Shown here piece by piece: positions 60,386 through 64,000 of a stretch of 64,000 bases of DNA. Position numbers and translations under genes: made by a program. Positions within the stretch are counted from its first letter, which is position 1. Each line of letters starts with the position of its first letter. Below the pieces are notes generated by a model. The model was given only the letters and a program-made list of their open reading frames with translations, was not told the origin of the DNA and made no database searches. The DNA is from Benincasa hispida (Eukaryota > Streptophyta > Magnoliopsida > Cucurbitales > Cucurbitaceae), in the NCBI RefSeq assembly GCF_009727055.1, contig NC_052352.1:23721512-23785511 (forward strand), given 5' to 3'.

Positions 60386-63300
60386 TGAAGGAAATCAAAC
60401 ATGAGGATTTCCATGAGCAGTGGAATGATCATTCCAAATTTCATTCGATGTAGAACATACACAATTACAATCAAGAAACGGAAACTAACAGGTCATCCAC
60501 AATACGAAATTACAGCATGCTTTCAGATAAGATCAAGGGATAGAGTATCATACCTTTGAAGACTCATCCTTCAAACTCCCTCGACGTTCAGTCTCCAAGA
60601 CAACAACACACGAACGCTCAAGCACAACGACCGCAACAAAGCACGATCAATAGCAACCAACACACGAACACACAACGAATGGCCTCCAAAACCTCGAACT
60701 CAAACGAGTTGACCACAATGGTTACCTTGGTATTCTCGGTGTGAAAATCCAAAACTGTGGGCTCTATATGGACTTGGTTAGAGGAAGAAGTCGGAGGAAC
60801 AAAAAACGTGTAGACGATTGAGCAAGTGGGAGATGAGAAGTGTCTATCGTATAAACGAATGCTCAAACGTGTAGAAGAAGGAAGTCTATCGTCTAGACAA
60901 TGCCCTGCGATTATTTAGCTACGACCAGCTAAGTGAGCTATCGTATAGTAACACTCCACAATCGTTTAGTCTCTCTATTAGCTATCATTTAGTGAAACAA
61001 TTTCACTAAACAGTATTACGTGAGTTTCTTTCCGAAAGTAGCAACTCTTCTAAAATTAGGAAAACATTTTTCCTTTTATCTCACAGTTACCATAAAACCA
61101 TCAAGAATCTCTCACTCAATTGGTTATTAGAGAAAAATAGATAATTATCCAATAATTAATATTATTATATATATATGGTAGCCAACTTACTATATTATAT
61201 TTATAACCTATAGTTTTAATATTTCATCTAATGAAACATATAAACCATAGCTCTTTTTCTATTTTATGGTACATAATGTAAATAATATTTACATTAATCC
61301 TCCACTTGATGTATCTTATACATCACACCGATTATATCATATACAATCGAATTTCCTCTTGTCAATTTGAACATTTTAAATCAACATCAAGAACTGATTC
61401 TCAACTTGAATCCATTGAGCTACCAAGGGGACCTTATGGACCTGTAGCTTAAAGCTCCAACAGTACGTGAATAACTGACTAAACTCTTTAGTCACCGAAT
61501 CCATCATCCGTTAACTATCAAACACTCCACTAAAGACCGACAACTGCACTCTTCTTACTATAGATATATTTTGTGTCCATATCAACCAATCAACAGCGCA
61601 ATAACTCTTCACATATCGCTCGTAAGTACAGTTGGGCCAATTTACCATTATGCCTCTGTAGTTACATCTAACTCTTTAAGTACCGTTGATACTTCTAATG
61701 AACATAAGTCATAGTTCTACTATGACCGAGTTCTCTCTTCCAAAGAAAAATTGTAGCCACTATGTTCAAGACCCAAAATCATCTCTTAAGGGAGTAATCT
61801 ATCTACTTACCCTTGATTCAGAAAAGGAGTGAATTCCATCTTGTGTAACTGAGTTCCCAGCTCCCTGATAACGGGCAGAAATGCACGTTATCATAGTGCT
61901 AAGTTCTTAAACAATGTTGGCTTGCGTTGATAAAACATATTAAATTGCATCCATTAAGCATCAATTCCATAATATTGTGGTCGCATGCGTTCATCACATT
62001 AGAACAGTTGATTTTTGTATTTTTGTGCAGAATATGCAATGACGCAAGGCAAAAATTACGATCATAGGAAATCATTGGTCGAGCGCAGCATTACTGCAAG
62101 GCTTTGCGATGATCGTGTTTGCAAATATTCGCCCGAGAAGTATTGTCGCAACTTAGTCAGTGCAACATGGTGGGTGCATCTGAGTGAAAGGCTAATTAAT
62201 CACGATGGAACAAAGCTGATGACAGTCGAATCCGAATTAAATTGACAGCCGATAACGATCACAAGTACATTCAGCATTTCGGTAACAAATATTTAGTGCA
62301 TCAGTCAGGAATTAAAATAGTCCCATCTGTGCAATCATGAGAGAGAAGTCGTCGTTCACCCTGGATGTTCTATAAATACCAAGGACGACCTTCAGAAAAG
62401 GGGTTCAGCAGTTCAAAATTTCATACTTCGGTTCTCACGTTCTTGTTCTTAGTTTTCTTTTGTTTTAAGGTGGACACGAGAGAGGAGGTTATGCTGACAA
62501 ATCATTCCAGTAAGCTTGAGAGAGTGTCGGAAGCTTCAAGGACAGAGAGAGAGCCAAAGCCTGCAGAAGTAGGAACATTTTTGGAACCGAATAGAGATTT
62601 ACAGTGTAAAAGCCTCGGTCAGCAAGGAACTGCTACCAGGCTATCTACCTTTAACTTCCATTATTATTTTGTACTCCACTCATTTATCGAAATGGAATCT
62701 ACTTCTCTATATCTTTTCACTCTTTGTTATTTATGCATGAGTAGCTAAATTAGTTGAATGGGTTGAGAAGCATTTATGCGATTATTTTGTATTATGTATG
62801 CTTCATTCATCCACTAGAGATACTCGGAAGGGTAGTCTAAAGACAGGATCTAGGCTTGGGAAGGTCATATTAGAATTTAGGCTCGGGAGAGTCAGATTAG
62901 AACGCATAATCAAGAGATAGGAGCTTAGGAATAAGCACTATTTGTTATCAATGCGTCGCATGCATCCTAGAGATAGGATATGATTGTATGCGGTTACCTT
63001 GCCTTTATGCATTTTGCATCATCGCATAGGAAAAAAGTAGAGACTTAGGGATAAGCTCTATGGACACTTTTGCATTCAAACATGTGTCCTAGACGTAGGA
63101 GCATCACATTTGCATTGGAAAATGACTTGCTGTGCATGGTTGTAGCATGATCGCATAGTTTGACGCATTCTCAAGTAACGCTAGCTAAAGATCTTCTCAA
63201 CTCGTTCACCCGCATACTCAGTGCATCTATCACACAACTGACTTTTCTCAAATCTGCCGCATTTGTTTATTTTTCATTAACACAATCAACAACAAACCCA

Positions 63301-64000
63301 CAATTAATTGAGTTACCAGTTACCGCAAAGTTTTCATAAAAATTACCATCGCAATCTATTTTCACAAGTCTCTGAGTTCGACCCTGGACTACCAGGAAAC
63401 TTAGTGGAATTTACACTTGGATTCTGCTAAGGAAACATGAGTGCACAACTCAATTTCACCATCGCATATCATCCATAATTTCACTTCATAAAAATAAGCA
63501 TCACTCCCCAATCAGATAAATCCCCAAAAAGGTAGGTTGTTGAGTTGGCAATCTGGCCACTCTCACCCATACTAATCAAACGGCCGCCCTCAAAGGCAAG
63601 AGTTCCCTAAACACTTAGGATTAAGGTCATGTCACCTATGGTCGTTTAGGTGAGATGTAAGTCTCAAGTATTAGCGGCATTATATAAAAAGACTATTCAT
63701 CTCACGGTCGGTCTTATACAAACTCTTTGTATAGGACACCCCCGTTCGTTTGTCTCTACATGAATGGTCAAGATAAACCATCTATAGTAGTTCACAACAC
63801 TTGTAAACCTCTACAAAGCGGGTTGTATCCGTAGTGTCACCAGGATCAAGTATCCCTCCTTAATTCTTATACTACAGACTTTTTTAGGTTATCACTTAAG
63901 GCATGATCCACTTGTATACCTCATATACATGCTTAAGTTTACATACAATAACCATGGAGCTTTGTTTATTGGATATGAGTAAATATCAAATAAAATAACT
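60386..64000 (-). repeat. Family-A LTR (A10), interrupted, running off the window
   Basis: It ends (minus strand) ...CCTTCA at 60386 and matches family A rightwards: the TTGGTATTCTCGGTGTGAAAA block near 60725, and GCTACCAAGGGGACC near 61421. It is split at 61865 by a solo family-C LTR and resumes at 63504 (CTCCCCAATCAGATAAATCC). It is still family A at 64000. No primer-binding site adjoins its inner end, so it is probably an independent insertion in E4 gag. Confidence 0.8.
61866..63503 (+). mobile_element. Solo LTR, family C, in A10
   Basis: 1638 bases from TGATAACGGGCAG to AATAAGCATCA, flanked by a perfect CTCCC duplication (61861-61865 and 63504-63508). The uninterrupted site CAGCTCCCCAATCAG is at about 42588-42602 in A6. 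A TATAAATACC box lies near 62371 and a TCGACCCTGG block near 63379. The ORF of 127 codons starting at 62365 lies downstream of the TATA box, resembles nothing I know and is probably chance. Confidence 0.9.

Overview
This window is nuclear DNA of a flowering plant, most likely a eudicot and possibly a cucurbit (the family is a guess). It contains no bacterial-style operons, rRNA, tRNA or CRISPR. It holds degenerate Ty1/copia polyproteins, long TG...CA LTRs, a CACTA DNA transposon and two fragments of plant housekeeping genes (a UBC-type ubiquitin-conjugating enzyme and elongation factor 1-gamma). I found no intact host gene. Almost everything after about 3.6 kb is a nest of transposable elements. 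LTR families are labelled A to F here for convenience.

Layout. 1-3634 is AT-rich flank with a degenerate repeat and a possible MITE. 3635-9908 is copia E1 (minus strand, short LTRs), interrupted by a family-A LTR at 7230-9351. 9909-11118 is a plus-strand gypsy-like LTR fragment. 11119-25465 is copia E2 (minus), with family-A LTRs, a very long leader and three or four LTRs inserted in it. 25497-34938 is a small LTR element F (plus), with four tandem copies of its primer-binding site. F was split by a 6.8-kb CACTA transposon (26874-33701, target duplication AAT) that carries host exons and two inverted family-E LTRs. 34939-40904 is copia E3 (minus), with a solo family-A LTR inside and a sequencing-adapter junction at 39696-39733. 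40905-60385 is copia E4 (minus), split by copia E5 (46975-59976, target duplication CCACT). E5 carries in its leader a complete-looking non-autonomous gypsy-like element with 2.1-kb LTRs (53737-59431). 60386-64000 is another family-A LTR, itself split by a solo family-C LTR (61866-63503, target duplication CTCCC).

How it fits together. Order of insertion can be read from the breaks: E5 is younger than E4, the gypsy-like element is younger than E5, CACTA is younger than F, and the family-E solo LTR (TSD AGAGA) is younger than CACTA. All polyproteins carry stops, frameshifts or lost catalytic residues, so none looks autonomous. E2 and E5 share the same removal of the RNase H core.

The two most interesting items are biological and technical. 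Biologically, the CACTA element has captured the first coding exon of a UBC E2 gene and the last exon of EF1-gamma on the same strand, and their intron phases are compatible. Technically, a perfect head-to-head pair of Tn5 mosaic ends (the Nextera mate-pair junction) lies inside E3, so the assembly is artefactual there.
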